11,329 nt of DNA from an uncultured bacterium (GTDB lineage Bacteria; Cyanobacteriota; Vampirovibrionia; Gastranaerophilales; Gastranaerophilaceae): NCBI GenBank assembly GCA_902803265.1, contig CADCPD010000026.1, positions 1 through 11,329 of the forward strand. The letters run 5' to 3'. The stretch's first letter is position 1. Each line of letters opens with the position of its first letter. Shown here one piece after another: positions 1-6,534 of the stretch. The notes beneath the pieces are model-generated. The model worked only from the letters and a program-made list of their open reading frames with translations. It ran no database searches and was not told the origin of the DNA. The translations under genes were made by a program, and so were the position numbers.

Positions 1-715
1 CAGCAACTCTGTCAGCAATATATTTTATTACATTTAAATCGTGAGAAATAAACATCATTGTCAAATTATATTGTTTTTTTAAATCTTTTAACAAATTTAT
101 AATTTGAGCTTGAATGCTAACATCCAAAGCACTTACAGGCTCATCTGCAATAATAAATTCAGGTCTTAAAATTAAAGCTCTAGCTATTGCTATTCTTTGT
201 CTTTGTCCACCTGAAAACTCATGTGGATATTTAGATAGAGCATCTTTATCTAAACCAACTTGAATTAACATATCTAACACAATTTCTTTTAATTCATCAT
301 TAGACAACTCTTTTATCATTTTTAAATCCGGAGAAAAATTCCGCAATGTTGAATGTACTAACAACGGCTCTTTTACGATATCAAAAACAGTCATTTTAGG
401 ATTTAAACTTGCATAAGGATTTTGAAAAATCAAACTTATATTTTGAAAATAACTGTTTTGTAATTTTGGACTAATCTTAAAGATATTACGATATTTATAA
501 TTAATTTCACCTGATAATGGTTTTATTAATTTAAAAAAAGTTTTTGCAAGAGTCGATTTTCCGCATCCTGATTCACCTGCTATTGCAAGAATTTCACCTT
601 TTTCTATATTAAAAGTTACACCGTTTAAAGCATAGACTTTTTTTGCAGGTTTAAAAGCCTCTTTTTTTAATTCATATTCGACGTATAAATCATTTACTTC
701 TACAAGATTATTCAT
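1..715 (-). CDS. Oligopeptide/dipeptide-type ABC transporter ATP-binding protein (OppF/DppF-like), C-terminus cut by window edge
   Basis: Translating the minus strand from the ATG at 715 gives 238 uninterrupted codons running off the left edge. The visible part is a complete ABC ATPase core: Walker A GESGCGKST (residues 47-55), Q-loop FQNP (97-100), signature SGGQRQR (168-174), Walker B IIADEP (188-193), D-loop SALD and H-loop H225. In this family two such ATPases power import of peptides or nickel through an inner-membrane permease pair. The stretch from Q-loop to LNPKMTVFDIV is typical of the OppF/DppF branch. The missing part would be the remaining C-terminus, possibly with the peptide-transporter C-terminal region. 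No permease or binding protein is visible, so the substrate is unknown. There is no Shine-Dalgarno; a TATAAT lies 6 nt before the ATG. Family call is firm; OppF versus other peptide ATPases is inference. Confidence 0.93.
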   Translation of the reverse strand, partial: MNNLVEVNDLYVEYELKKEAFKPAKKVYALNGVTFNIEKGEILAIAGESGCGKSTLAKTFFKLIKPLSGEINYKYRNIFKISPKLQNSYFQNISLIFQNPYASLNPKMTVFDIVKEPLLVHSTLRNFSPDLKMIKELSNDELKEIVLDMLIQVGLDKDALSKYPHEFSGGQRQRIAIARALILRPEFIIADEPVSALDVSIQAQIINLLKDLKKQYNLTMMFISHDLNVIKYIADRVA

Positions 716-727
716 AGACTTATTATA
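716..727 (-). promoter_or_regulatory. -10 box just upstream of the ABC ATPase start (leaderless type)
   Basis: On the minus strand TATAAT (727-722) is followed by AAGTCT and the ATG at 715. The 6-nt gap puts the expected transcription start at or within a base or two of the A of ATG. No good -35 lies at 16-18 bp, so strength is uncertain. Confidence 0.45.
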
Positions 728-777
728 AAATAACCTTAAAATAATTACTACTAATCAATTAATTATATTTATAATAT

Positions 778-806
778 TTGACGAAATATTTTCATTGCAA
801 TATCAT
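778..806 (+). promoter_or_regulatory. Promoter of the PLP-lyase/parvulin operon
   Basis: TTGACG (778-783), a 17-bp spacer and TATCAT (801-806) form a good sigma70-type promoter. The next ATG is at 816, 9 nt after the -10, so the mRNA would have a leader of only about 0-3 nt. This promoter also rules out the in-frame TTG at 795 as a start, because it lies inside the spacer. Confidence 0.65.
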
Positions 807-815
807 AAAACTATT

Positions 816-2057
816 ATGACAAATTCAAAAGATATAATTAAACAAGCTGAAAAAGATTTAGAAAAATATTTTGAACAAATTGATGAAATAAGAGATTTTA
901 ATCAGGAAAAAGTTTTGAAGGCTTTTGTAGACAATCATGTAGCTCCCGAACATTTTTATACTGTATCAGGATATGGACATGATGACTTGGGCAGAGAAGT
1001 TTTAGATAAAGTTTATGCCCAAATTTTTAAAGCTGAAAAAGCAATAGTAAGAACACATTTTGCAACAGGTACACACACTCTTGCCTGTGTATTATTTGGT
1101 AATCTTCACTATGGTGATAAACTCATCTCAGTGGCAGGAACTCCATATGATACAATGCGTCAGGTTATCGGACTAACAGGTGATGAACTTACAAAGAAAA
1201 ATTCTCTTATAGCAAACGGTATACAATATGACGAAGTACCTTTATTAAATGAAGATGATATAGATTTTGAAACACTTGAACAAAAAGTTGATGATAAAAC
1301 AACAATGGTATTAATTCAACGTTCAAGAGGCTACGATACAAGAAAATCTTTAACCATAGAGGTAATTGAAAAAATCTGTAAAACCGTAAAAATTAAAAAT
1401 CCAAACTGCATTTGTTTTGTAGATAATTGCTACGGAGAATTTGCAGAGGAAAAAGAACCACTTGAAGTCGGAGCAGATATAATCGGCGGTTCTTTAATAA
1501 AAAACCCCGGTGGCGGACTTGTGGAATGCGGCGGATATATTGCAGGAAAAGAAGAACTTGTTGAAGCTTCAGCTATTAGACTTACTGCCCCTGGAGTCGG
1601 TTCAGAATCAGGAGCAATGCTAAATCAACACAGATTAATATTTCAAGGTTTGTTTATGGCACCATCTATCGTTGCTGATGTTATTAAAGGGATGATTCTT
1701 GCAGCTAAAATATTTGAAGATATGGGATTTATTTCTTCTCCAAAATATAATGCACCAAGAACAGATATTATTCAAATAATAACATTTAACAAACCGGAAC
1801 CTCTGATAGAATTTTGCAAAACAATTCAGTCTTTATCGCCTGTAAACGGATATGTAACACCAGTTCCTGAACTTATTCCGGGTTATGTTGATGAAGTAAT
1901 TATGGCAGGCGGAACCTTTATCGAGGGTTCAACAATAGAACTTTCAGCAGACGGCCCAATAAGAGAACCTTATGCCGTTTATATGCAAGGCGGATTGAAT
2001 TACGCTCACATAAAACTTTGTCTAAAAGGTATCTTGGAAAAATTTAAGGAGTTATAA
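816..2057 (+). CDS. Methionine gamma-lyase family protein (PLP-dependent, 'aluminium resistance' YnbB type)
   Basis: A 413-residue fold-type I PLP enzyme. Residues AIVRTHFATGTHTLAC (76-91) form the cofactor phosphate region, FVDNCYGEF (201-209) carries the aspartate D203 expected to contact the pyridine nitrogen, and SLIKNPGGG (226-234) carries K229, the probable Schiff-base lysine. These are hallmarks of the Met_gamma_lyase/YnbB family, full length at about 410-420 residues. Members are annotated as C-S lyases or aluminium-resistance proteins, but the physiological substrate is poorly established. The ATG at 816 is chosen because the alternative TTG at 795 lies upstream of the -10 box. The stop directly abuts the ATG of the parvulin gene and the end of this gene carries that gene's ribosome-binding site, so the two are co-transcribed and probably translationally coupled. 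Confidence 0.9.
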   Translation: MTNSKDIIKQAEKDLEKYFEQIDEIRDFNQEKVLKAFVDNHVAPEHFYTVSGYGHDDLGREVLDKVYAQIFKAEKAIVRTHFATGTHTLACVLFGNLHYGDKLISVAGTPYDTMRQVIGLTGDELTKKNSLIANGIQYDEVPLLNEDDIDFETLEQKVDDKTTMVLIQRSRGYDTRKSLTIEVIEKICKTVKIKNPNCICFVDNCYGEFAEEKEPLEVGADIIGGSLIKNPGGGLVECGGYIAGKEELVEASAIRLTAPGVGSESGAMLNQHRLIFQGLFMAPSIVADVIKGMILAAKIFEDMGFISSPKYNAPRTDIIQIITFNKPEPLIEFCKTIQSLSPVNGYVTPVPELIPGYVDEVIMAGGTFIEGSTIELSADGPIREPYAVYMQGGLNYAHIKLCLKGILEKFKEL

Positions 2058-2414
2058 ATGAAAAAATTATTTTTAGTTATATTTTCAATAATCGCAATAA
2101 CAACTATGCCTGTTTTAGCAGAAACTTGCACTATGGTAAGGGCAAGTCATATTCTTGTAAAAACAAAAGAAGAAGCAGACCAATTGGAATTTTATCTTAA
2201 AAAGGGCGCAAGCTTTGAATCATTGGCACAAAGATATTCTTTATGTCCTTCAGGAAGACAAGGCGGTGATTTGAATTACTTCTCAAGAGGACAAATGGTA
2301 AAACCTTTTGAGGAAAAAGCTTTTTCAATGAAAAGAGGCGAAGTTTCAGATCCTGTTAAAACAGAATTTGGCTGGCATATCATAAAAGTTACAGAAAAAG
2401 TCTGCGAATTTTAG
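2058..2414 (+). CDS. Secreted parvulin-type peptidyl-prolyl cis-trans isomerase
   Basis: 118 residues. An N-terminal signal peptide (MKK start, hydrophobic 4-20, probable cleavage after VLA at 19-21) is followed by one complete rotamase/parvulin domain: RASHILVKTKEEA, the QRYSLCPSG segment, QGGDLNYFSRGQMV and a closing FGWHIIKV. This is the minimal single-domain form, without the SurA or PrsA accessory domains, and should catalyse prolyl isomerisation outside the cytoplasmic membrane. No lipobox is evident, although a cysteine (C24) lies just after the predicted cleavage site. The start has a clear AAGGAG site inside the preceding lyase gene, with no intergenic base between stop and ATG. What links a cytosolic PLP enzyme to a secreted foldase is not evident. 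Confidence 0.92.
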   Translation: MKKLFLVIFSIIAITTMPVLAETCTMVRASHILVKTKEEADQLEFYLKKGASFESLAQRYSLCPSGRQGGDLNYFSRGQMVKPFEEKAFSMKRGEVSDPVKTEFGWHIIKVTEKVCEF

Positions 2415-2528
2415 AAAATTTTTTGTTTTATTTCCAGTAAACTTTAAATTTTTTATTGTGTTATCTTTCATTTTTTTAACAGCAAAGCTATTTGTCAAAT
2501 TCGATATAAAGCAACCATAAAAAACAAA

Positions 2529-3692
2529 CTACAAATCGTTGAAAATTGAATCACTGTCTTCTCTTAAACGAGGTTTTGTCGGTGTGAAATCATAATCGAT
2601 TTGAGGTTCTTCTTTTATCATTATTACGTCAACTTCTTTTGGTTGATTTAATTTTAAGTCATTAAGATTTTCTGTTGCATCCTGAAGCTTTTGTTGAGCT
2701 TTCTCTGCTTGATTTTTAGCTTTTTGAGCTGCTTTTTCCGCTTTCTTTAGCTGACGTTGTTGTTTTGCTTCTTGTCGTTTTAATTTTGTATTTTGAATTT
2801 TTGTTTTAACTTTAGCGTTTTGATTTTTTATACCGGTTTTTGTTTTGTTATAAGCCTTAATTGCGCCACGTTTTGTTGCACGTCCGGCTCTTGCTCCGTA
2901 ACGTTTTGTACCTCTGCCTGCTATTACTGCACCACGTTGTGCATTAAGTTTCGCGCTATCAACAACAAGCGGATTTGTTTTAACTATTTCCGGATGTTTA
3001 TAGTAATTTCCGTATTCATCCACATTATATGCTATAAATTGCATTTCTTGTACAATTTGAGGCGCCAAAAACATTCTTGAGTGGCGTTTTATCCATTCCA
3101 TTTGTTCTGTTTGAGGTTGAAAATCAGTAGCTATCATACGATTTTCTCTTGAAGAAATAAGTTTTTGATAAGTATTTTGCCAAACAATAGTTTGCTTATT
3201 TGGATCAATAATATAAACTTGGGTTGATAATCTTATTGCAGGGTCAACAACAGCTGCACCCGGAATATTAAAGAAATCCCACACCGTTCTTCTTAAAAAA
3301 TAATTTTGAATATCCATGTTTGATGTTATGAGCATTATCCAATTTGCATTAAACTTTGAGTTAATTTGTTTTAATGCCATAAAATCCACATTATATGTGT
3401 TCTTAAAATTAAACATTGTTTGCTGAACAAAACGTTTATATTTATCTCCGCCGTTATTTACAACTTGTTTTACATAACTTACGGTAGGAGCATTAAAGCC
3501 TTTTATATTATTTAAATAGTTGATAACATCATTTGAAATTAAATCAGCAGCTTCTGAATAAATATAAGCATTTTGCTCTTTTTTTGCTAAAGTATCCGGC
3601 AAAACCAATACTTTAATGTTTGCCGCATAAGTAATACTCTGCTGTGCGAATATGAATAAAATTAATAAAAATACTTTTATGACAAATTTCAT
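2529..3692 (-). CDS. Secreted protein of unknown function with basic coiled-coil tail
   Basis: 387 residues. A clear signal peptide (hydrophobic 6-22, cleavage near TYA-A at 23) is followed by a globular part (about 24-250) starting IKVLVLPDT, reminiscent of bacterial envelope proteins that begin with a beta strand after the signal. I do not recognise the family. Residues 254-300 are rich in Lys, Arg and Gly (RGTKRYGARAGRATKRG), then about 292-346 form a Lys/Gln/Ala/Glu coiled coil. The last 40 residues are acidic and proline-containing. The charge switch from strongly basic to acidic suggests intramolecular or partner electrostatics, or binding to a polyanion; this is inference. The start has TATAAT 6 nt upstream, no Shine-Dalgarno, and shares a palindromic promoter with the divergent cdd operon. 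It may be exported and cell-surface associated. Confidence 0.8.
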   Translation of the reverse strand: MKFVIKVFLLILFIFAQQSITYAANIKVLVLPDTLAKKEQNAYIYSEAADLISNDVINYLNNIKGFNAPTVSYVKQVVNNGGDKYKRFVQQTMFNFKNTYNVDFMALKQINSKFNANWIMLITSNMDIQNYFLRRTVWDFFNIPGAAVVDPAIRLSTQVYIIDPNKQTIVWQNTYQKLISSRENRMIATDFQPQTEQMEWIKRHSRMFLAPQIVQEMQFIAYNVDEYGNYYKHPEIVKTNPLVVDSAKLNAQRGAVIAGRGTKRYGARAGRATKRGAIKAYNKTKTGIKNQNAKVKTKIQNTKLKRQEAKQQRQLKKAEKAAQKAKNQAEKAQQKLQDATENLNDLKLNQPKEVDVIMIKEEPQIDYDFTPTKPRLREDSDSIFNDL

Positions 3693-3694
3693 GA

Positions 3695-3704
3695 TATAAT
3701 TATA
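3695..3704. promoter_or_regulatory. Symmetric bidirectional -10 element TATAATTATA
   Basis: The 10-bp perfect palindrome contains a consensus TATAAT on each strand (plus 3695-3700, minus 3704-3699). Leftward it lies 6 nt before the ATG at 3692, with TTGAAT on the minus strand (3726-3721) at 16-bp spacing. Rightward it would start transcription near 3707, giving cdd a leader of about 40 nt with a Shine-Dalgarno. The rightward -35 is weak. Confidence 0.55.
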
Positions 3705-3748
3705 CCACTATTAATCCACAATTCAAAAACGTTAAAAGGAGTTAATAT

Positions 3749-4138
3749 ATGACATACGAAGAACTAATGGAAAAAGCAAAAGAAGCAAGTAGAAATTCAT
3801 ACAGCCCATATTCAAATTTTCCTGTAGGTGCTTGTTTATTAGCATCTAGCGGAAAAACATATATTGGAACAAATGTTGAAAATGCAAGTTACGGAGCGAC
3901 TATTTGCGCAGAAAGAAGTGCAATCGTAAATGCAATAGTAAATGGAGAAAGAGAAATTGAAGCAATAGCAATTTACGGACAAAAAATGAAAATGTGTGCA
4001 CCATGCGGACCTTGCCGACAGGTTATTGCTGAATTTAAATCTAAAACCAAAGCAACAACAGTTATTCTTGAAGGTAAAGACGGAACTTTAAAAACTTTTG
4101 GTATTGATGAATTATTACCATTAGGTTTTGAGTTATAA
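3749..4138 (+). CDS. cdd: Cytidine deaminase
   Basis: 129 residues, the normal length for tetrameric homologous cytidine deaminases. It converts cytidine and deoxycytidine to uridine and deoxyuridine in pyrimidine salvage. SPYSNFPVGA (19-28) and NVENASYG (42-49) form the ribose-binding part. ICAERSA (52-58) supplies zinc ligand C53 and catalytic E55, and CAPCGPCRQ (83-91) supplies zinc ligands C86 and C89. All catalytic residues are present. An AAAGGAG site precedes the ATG. It is the first gene of a tight three-gene operon with gaps of about 21 nt, and diverges from the coiled-coil secreted protein. Confidence 0.97.
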   Translation: MTYEELMEKAKEASRNSYSPYSNFPVGACLLASSGKTYIGTNVENASYGATICAERSAIVNAIVNGEREIEAIAIYGQKMKMCAPCGPCRQVIAEFKSKTKATTVILEGKDGTLKTFGIDELLPLGFEL

Positions 4139-4159
4139 AATAGGAATTGATTTTATAAA

Positions 4160-4411
4160 ATGTATATAATTGAGTTTATAGTAAATTATTGGAAGAAGAA
4201 ATATCACACAGAACCTCCGAGAAAACTGCCTCAATTAGAAAATCAACCTTATCCTGTTTATGATTACAGCACTGATGAATATGAAAAATGCGAGCATATT
4301 TTCATGCCGGTTGACAGCACAGGAGAAGTTTTAGCTTGTACAAAATGCGGATTTGTTAAGAAAAAAGATGAAATAAAAACTAAAGAAGACAACAATCCTT
4401 TTGAAATTTAA
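4160..4411 (+). CDS. Small putative zinc-ribbon protein, unknown function
   Basis: 83 residues, lysine- and glutamate-rich, with no signal peptide. An N-terminal amphipathic/hydrophobic stretch (MYIIEFIVNYW) is followed by a proline-rich linker (TEPPRKLPQ). Then comes a possible metal site: C44-x-H46 followed about 13 residues later by C60-TK-C63 inside LACTKCGFVKKKDE, a half zinc-ribbon signature. I do not recognise a family. It sits between cdd and the C-GCAxxG-C-C gene with gaps of about 21 nt on each side, so it is almost certainly co-transcribed with both. Its ribosome-binding site (TAGGA, about 15 nt upstream) is weak and distant, so translation may depend on cdd. It is probably a real gene because its codon use matches its neighbours and the operon spacing is regular. 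Confidence 0.7.
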   Translation: MYIIEFIVNYWKKKYHTEPPRKLPQLENQPYPVYDYSTDEYEKCEHIFMPVDSTGEVLACTKCGFVKKKDEIKTKEDNNPFEI

Positions 4412-4432
4412 TAAAATTACAGGACAATAAAA

Positions 4433-4849
4433 ATGGAAAAATTATTAAAAACAAGAGTAGATAAAGCAATAGAAAATTATAAAAGCGGAATGAATTGTTC
4501 TCAATCCGTTGTAATGGCATACGCAGATTTATTTGGAGTTGATGAAAAAACAATGTTTATGGTTTCAGAAGGTTTCGGCGCCGGAATGGGAATGAGATCT
4601 GTCTGCGGAGCTGTAACAGGAATGTTTATGCTTTTAGGTTTAAAAAACAGCAGCGGAAATCCTGAAATAATTACAAAAGCTCAAACTTTAAAACTTGTTA
4701 ACGAAGCTGCTCAAAAATTCAAAGATGAGAACGGAACTGTTATGTGTGCAGAGTTAAAAAGCAATGACAATATTACAGGAAAACCCGTAAATTGTATGAA
4801 ATGCATTGAAGATGCATGCGAAATTTTTGAACAATATTTGTCTGAATAG
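4433..4849 (+). CDS. C-GCAxxG-C-C family protein (cysteine-rich, probable redox role)
   Basis: 138 residues. The pattern is that of the C_GCAxxG_C_C family: an N-terminal cysteine in MNCSQSVVMAY (C22), a glycine-rich FGAGMGMRSVCGAVTGM core (C58), then C105 and a C-terminal cluster at C121, C124 and C129. The family often occurs near redox enzymes or as a domain of oxidoreductases. The conserved cysteines are thought to bind a metal or act in thiol chemistry, but no function is firmly established. Length and all conserved cysteines are normal. It is the last gene of the cdd operon, with a short AGGA ribosome-binding site about 8 nt upstream. Its stop codon lies inside an imperfect inverted repeat shared with the end of the convergent XRE gene. 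Confidence 0.87.
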   Translation: MEKLLKTRVDKAIENYKSGMNCSQSVVMAYADLFGVDEKTMFMVSEGFGAGMGMRSVCGAVTGMFMLLGLKNSSGNPEIITKAQTLKLVNEAAQKFKDENGTVMCAELKSNDNITGKPVNCMKCIEDACEIFEQYLSE

Positions 4850-4901
4850 TGAGTAGTGAATAGAAAACAAATCACAAAACCCAATTCACAATTCACCATT
4901 C
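4844..4901. repeat. Imperfect inverted repeat between convergent genes
   Basis: Arms of 20 bp (4844-4863 and 4882-4901) pair at about 16 of 20 positions around an 18-nt loop. Each arm has internal repetition of a GTGAATAG / AATTCAC-like word. It covers the stop codon of the C-GCAxxG-C-C gene and ends 6 nt before the stop of the XRE gene. It has no U-tract, so it is more like a small repeat element or mRNA 3'-end hairpin than a classic terminator. Confidence 0.45.
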
Positions 4902-4906
4902 ATCAA

Positions 4907-5308
4907 TTATTTAATTTGAAACGTGCATTTTGAGCAATGAGCTTTAGGTTCTCTGCACAAGTTGTCTTCCAAATCATACATTTCTTCTATCTTTACAACA
5001 AGAGGTTTACCACATTTTGGACAATTTATTTCGGTTTCACCGTTTAAAATTTGTTCTTTTATCCAATTTTCTGATTCTTTACTAATTGAATCAGGCTCAA
5101 ATGTTTTTTCATAAAGTTTTATTTCTTTAGGTGAACACTTTAAACCTTTTGCAAGATTTTGTCTCACCGTTACAGGTAAAAATAATTCTTGTGAAGATTC
5201 TATAGCCTCCAGCAAATCCTCTGCTAAATTGCATTTTTTTGCTAACGCTGATATCGTTAACCCTGTTTTTTCTCTTTTTTCTCTAATAAATTCTGCTAAA
5301 CTTGTCAT
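4907..5308 (-). CDS. XRE-family helix-turn-helix protein with C-terminal zinc ribbon
   Basis: 133 residues. Residues 4-65 form an XRE-type helix-turn-helix (AEFIREKREKTGLTISALAK, then NLAEDLLEAIES). Residues 95-129 carry a zinc-ribbon-like set: C96-PK-C99, C118 and C125-SK-C128. The protein is presumably a small DNA-binding regulator; its target is unknown. Zinc-ribbon C-termini on XRE proteins also occur in some antitoxins, but no toxin gene is adjacent, so a plain regulator is more likely. The start is the ATG at 5308, 6 nt after a TATAAT and without a Shine-Dalgarno. It shares a 28-bp gap with the divergent hydrolase gene, so it could control itself and that gene. Confidence 0.82.
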   Translation of the reverse strand: MTSLAEFIREKREKTGLTISALAKKCNLAEDLLEAIESSQELFLPVTVRQNLAKGLKCSPKEIKLYEKTFEPDSISKESENWIKEQILNGETEINCPKCGKPLVVKIEEMYDLEDNLCREPKAHCSKCTFQIK

Positions 5309-5329
5309 AAATTTATTATATGCTAAAAT
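5302..5329. promoter_or_regulatory. Overlapping divergent promoters for the XRE gene and the hydrolase gene
   Basis: Rightward: TTGTCA (5302-5307), 16 bp, then extended -10 TGC-TAAAAT (5321-5329), ending 7 nt before the ATG at 5337. Leftward: TATAAT on the minus strand (5320-5315), 6 nt before the ATG at 5308. The two -10 boxes are adjacent, so polymerases could not occupy both at once. Both transcripts would be leaderless or nearly so. Confidence 0.55.
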
Positions 5330-5336
5330 AATTCAC

Positions 5337-6524
5337 ATGAAAAAGATTTTATTTACATTAGCTTTATTATTTACATTGCAAAATATTTGTTTTGCAACAA
5401 CACCCGTTGATTTTATTTATATTAACGGTTCAAATAACAACAACGAAAAAATGCATAAATGGTTTTTAAAAGGGATAAAGAAATTTCATCCTGTTTTAAA
5501 AGCTCAACTTGAAAAGGATGCATATACATATAAATTCCTTTTGAACAATGGTGAATATGTAATAGAAGAGGAACCGTCAAATTATTTTTGGGGCTATAAA
5601 AGTCATGCTGATTTAATGTTTATGAAAGAACGAATGGATTCGTTACGTTTCACAAGTCCTTGGGTAGCATTCTTTGTTCGATATACTATTGCAGAAATAA
5701 TGCACGATGCTATCTGGGTGCAAAAAACTCACAATATGATTCCTATTCTCCAAGAATTAGATAAACAAGTAAAAGAAGATATAAAACAAGGTAAAAAAGT
5801 GGTTTTACTGGGATATTCTGCGGGAACATTTATCACAATGGAATATATGTATAGCAAAGCTCCATACATTAATATTGCTGAATGGTTTAGTGATAAAAAT
5901 CTTGACGAAGATTTAAAGACTTTAATAAAAAATAATCCGAGAAAAAATACTTGTGTAATGGCTTTTGTGGGTTCAAATCTTACTATGGCAGATCCGTTAG
6001 GACACATAAAAGTTAACAGCAACAAACAGGAATTCATAGATGCTTATAAAAATATGGATGCTTTTACCGACAAATATTGTGTTCCAGAAAATTCTGTTTT
6101 GGGAATTATAAATTACGCAAGTCCTATTCCTTTATTTTATTCGGATACGGCTGAAGAAGATGTTGATATCTCAAAATTTTACAGATCATTGTATAAATAT
6201 TTAATTGAACATGATTTCTTCTTCTTAACGGCAAATTATGCGGATGATCCTTTAGGTTTTCCAAACGGTGCAAATCATACCAATGATGATATTAAGGCTT
6301 TTGCCGGTTTAGAATTTGATAATGAAGAAGGTTTTATGTATGACTATTCAAAGAAAATAAGCGGCAGAACTTTTGTAGGTGCTCATACATCATACTGGAA
6401 TTCTAAAAAGCGTTTTGCAAAAACAATAGTAAAAGGTTATACAGAAGGCCATAAATTCCAATATGATCCGGATACAATAGCCAAACGTTATGAAAAATTA
6501 CAAAAACAAAATAAAAACAAATAA
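5337..6524 (+). CDS. Secreted alpha/beta-hydrolase-like protein (GYSAG nucleophile elbow)
   Basis: 395 residues. A signal peptide (MKK, hydrophobic 4-18, cleavage near CFA at 18-20) leads into a beta strand DFIYINGSNNNN, typical of a lipase/esterase oxyanion region. VVLLGYSAGTF places S161 in a canonical GxSxG nucleophile elbow preceded by a beta strand. H350 in FVGAHTSYW is the best C-terminal candidate for the catalytic histidine; the acid is not assigned. The likely role is hydrolysis of an ester or lipid outside the cytoplasm, with unknown substrate. The ATG at 5337 is chosen because the upstream in-frame extension to 5229 would overlap the divergent XRE gene and has no signal peptide at its start. 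The preferred start sits 7 nt after an extended -10 and lacks a Shine-Dalgarno. I do not recognise a named subfamily. Confidence 0.78.
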   Translation: MKKILFTLALLFTLQNICFATTPVDFIYINGSNNNNEKMHKWFLKGIKKFHPVLKAQLEKDAYTYKFLLNNGEYVIEEEPSNYFWGYKSHADLMFMKERMDSLRFTSPWVAFFVRYTIAEIMHDAIWVQKTHNMIPILQELDKQVKEDIKQGKKVVLLGYSAGTFITMEYMYSKAPYINIAEWFSDKNLDEDLKTLIKNNPRKNTCVMAFVGSNLTMADPLGHIKVNSNKQEFIDAYKNMDAFTDKYCVPENSVLGIINYASPIPLFYSDTAEEDVDISKFYRSLYKYLIEHDFFFLTANYADDPLGFPNGANHTNDDIKAFAGLEFDNEEGFMYDYSKKISGRTFVGAHTSYWNSKKRFAKTIVKGYTEGHKFQYDPDTIAKRYEKLQKQNKNK

Positions 6525-6534
6525 TAATATAGAT

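Noticed and set aside
795..815. Upstream TTG start for the PLP lyase (seven extra codons)
   Set aside because: The TTG lies within the spacer of a TTGACG-17-TATCAT promoter, so it would not be transcribed; the ATG at 816 fits the family and the leaderless pattern.
2415..2528. Terminator or small RNA in the gap between the convergent parvulin and coiled-coil genes
   Set aside because: T-runs are present but no stem better than a few base pairs (AGC-AAA-GCT) could be found.
2793..3080. 95-codon plus-strand frame
   Set aside because: Antisense shadow of the basic coiled-coil region of the secreted protein; the Cys/Phe-rich translation reflects Lys/Gln codons on the other strand.
4711..4899. 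62-codon minus-strand frame
   Set aside because: Lies opposite the conserved cysteine cluster of the C-GCAxxG-C-C gene and has no start signals.
5229..5336. 36-codon N-terminal extension of the hydrolase
   Set aside because: It overlaps the start of the divergent XRE gene and both promoters, and would bury a normal signal peptide that begins at 5337.
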